A program made the translations under genes and the position numbers. From Hyphomonas atlantica corrig. (GTDB taxonomy: Bacteria; Pseudomonadota; Alphaproteobacteria; Caulobacterales; Hyphomonadaceae): 64,000 nucleotides of DNA. The notes beneath the pieces are model-generated. The model worked only from the letters and a program-made list of their open reading frames with translations, made no database searches and was not told where the DNA came from. The stretch covers positions 46,310 through 110,309 of the forward strand of contig NZ_AWFH01000003.1 of assembly GCF_000682715.1 (NCBI RefSeq). Direction: 5' to 3'. This document shows, piece by piece, positions 63,622-64,000 of the stretch (position 1 is the stretch's first letter; the number at the start of each line of letters is the position of its first letter).

Positions 63622-64000
63622 GTTGGGGGCAACTTGTCCCTGTCCATGTCTGCCTCGCCGGAAAGGCGACGTGTGTGGATTAGGGTTTGCCCTCTCCTCC
63701 CGCAGGCCCCTGCGCAGGCAGGGGCCCATCTTTGAAAGTTCGTCTCTCGCCAGTTCATCCTTCGACTTCGCTCAGGATGAGTCTGGTCTTTGCTGCATGT
63801 CCGGAGCGCTCATGCTGAGCGGGGCCTGCCCCGGTGAAGGCCGGGGTCGAAGCACGGGCGCGGGCTCTGCGCCCTAACGGCGGGAGGCCCCGGCATGCGC
63901 CGGGGAGGCGGTGTTTGGCGGCCTGTGCGCCTCCCCCAATCCGTCTGATAGCCTCCCACCCCATACTCACCTCCTGCCCTCACGGGAGCCGGATCAGGTG
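63622..64000. repeat. Non-coding tract with a cluster of hairpins
   Basis: No convincing gene is seen. At least five inverted repeats occur: 63705-63726 (GGCCCCTGC/GCAGGGGCC), 63755-63780 (TCATCCT/AGGATGA), 63829-63846 (CCCCGG/CCGGGG), 63856-63874 (GGGCGC/GCGCCC) and 63888-63905 (CCCCGGC/GCCGGGG). The second contains a TTCGACTTCGCTCAGGATGA core known as a dispersed intergenic repeat in many proteobacterial genomes. Confidence 0.65.

Overview
This 64 kb window reads as chromosomal DNA of a free-living alphaproteobacterium, most likely a Hyphomonadaceae/Caulobacterales-type organism (inference). The support is a set of lineage markers: an RcdA homologue (DUF1465), a TrcR/DUF1013 cell-cycle regulator, DUF1192, a ccmABCDG operon divergent from acnA, the dapF-mtaB-ftsY block, and the ffh-rpsP-rimM-trmD-rplS-leuC-leuD-leuB-asd block. 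Base composition is moderately GC-rich and even. I see no rRNA, tRNA, insertion sequence, prophage, integrase, CRISPR array or recognisable defence locus. Genes are densely packed, with many 1-4 nt start/stop overlaps.

Layout. 1-1157: 3' end of purK and a creatininase-family amidohydrolase. 1244-5664: a four-gene ABC export cluster related to GldA/GldF/GldG plus a DUF4340 protein. 5679-11936: a DUF1223 protein, aconitase, and the cytochrome c maturation operon ccmABCDG. 11954-16793: a MarR-like protein with a histone-H1-like tail, a Nudix hydrolase, YciB, a DMT exporter and an N-acyl-D-amino-acid deacylase. 16794-21274: ftsY, mtaB, a DUF3617 protein, dapF and a small membrane protein, all leftward. 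21319-25584: an SDR/NTF2 pair divergent from an HxlR regulator, then mesaconyl-CoA hydratase and a CitE-family lyase, with an ArsC-like protein between them. 25676-30813: serine hydrolase, LysE and RarD exporters, asd, an NTF2 protein and a TIGR03084-like protein. 30810-37944: leuB, a small lipoprotein, leuD, a VOC protein, cysK, leuC, an orphan SecD-head-like lipoprotein, rplS and trmD. 37973-44607: DUF6614-like protein, a polyprenyl-phosphate-type glycosyltransferase, two secreted beta/gamma-crystallin proteins flanking rimM, rpsP, chorismate mutase and ffh. 44800-51921: acetyltransferase, S9 peptidase, AGE epimerase, gpmA, a RibD-type deaminase and a GT4 glycosyltransferase. 52056-58974: GST, an Hsp20 with a likely ROSE RNA thermometer, an exported methyltransferase-like lipoprotein, a 2OG oxygenase, MAPEG, ppa, a sialidase-like lipoprotein, LysE and carbonic anhydrase. 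59121-63567: a TetR/acyltransferase pair with a perfect operator-like dyad, RcdA, DUF1192, a quinone oxidoreductase and TrcR. 63568-64000 is non-coding and full of hairpins.

How it works together. Most of the window is housekeeping: branched-chain and lysine-branch amino-acid synthesis (leuBCD, asd, dapF, cysK), both protein halves of the SRP pathway (ffh, ftsY), ribosome and tRNA maturation (rpsP, rplS, rimM, trmD, mtaB), haem/cytochrome c export, and the TCA cycle. The novelty is in genes inserted into these conserved blocks. The two Ca2+-motif-bearing crystallin proteins inside the ribosomal operon are the most striking. Next are the orphan SecD-head lipoprotein, the exported methyltransferase, the H1-tailed MarR protein, and three RNA/DNA dyads at start regions (hsp20, rimM, acyltransferase). 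I found no single locus that I would claim outright as a new defence or mobile system.
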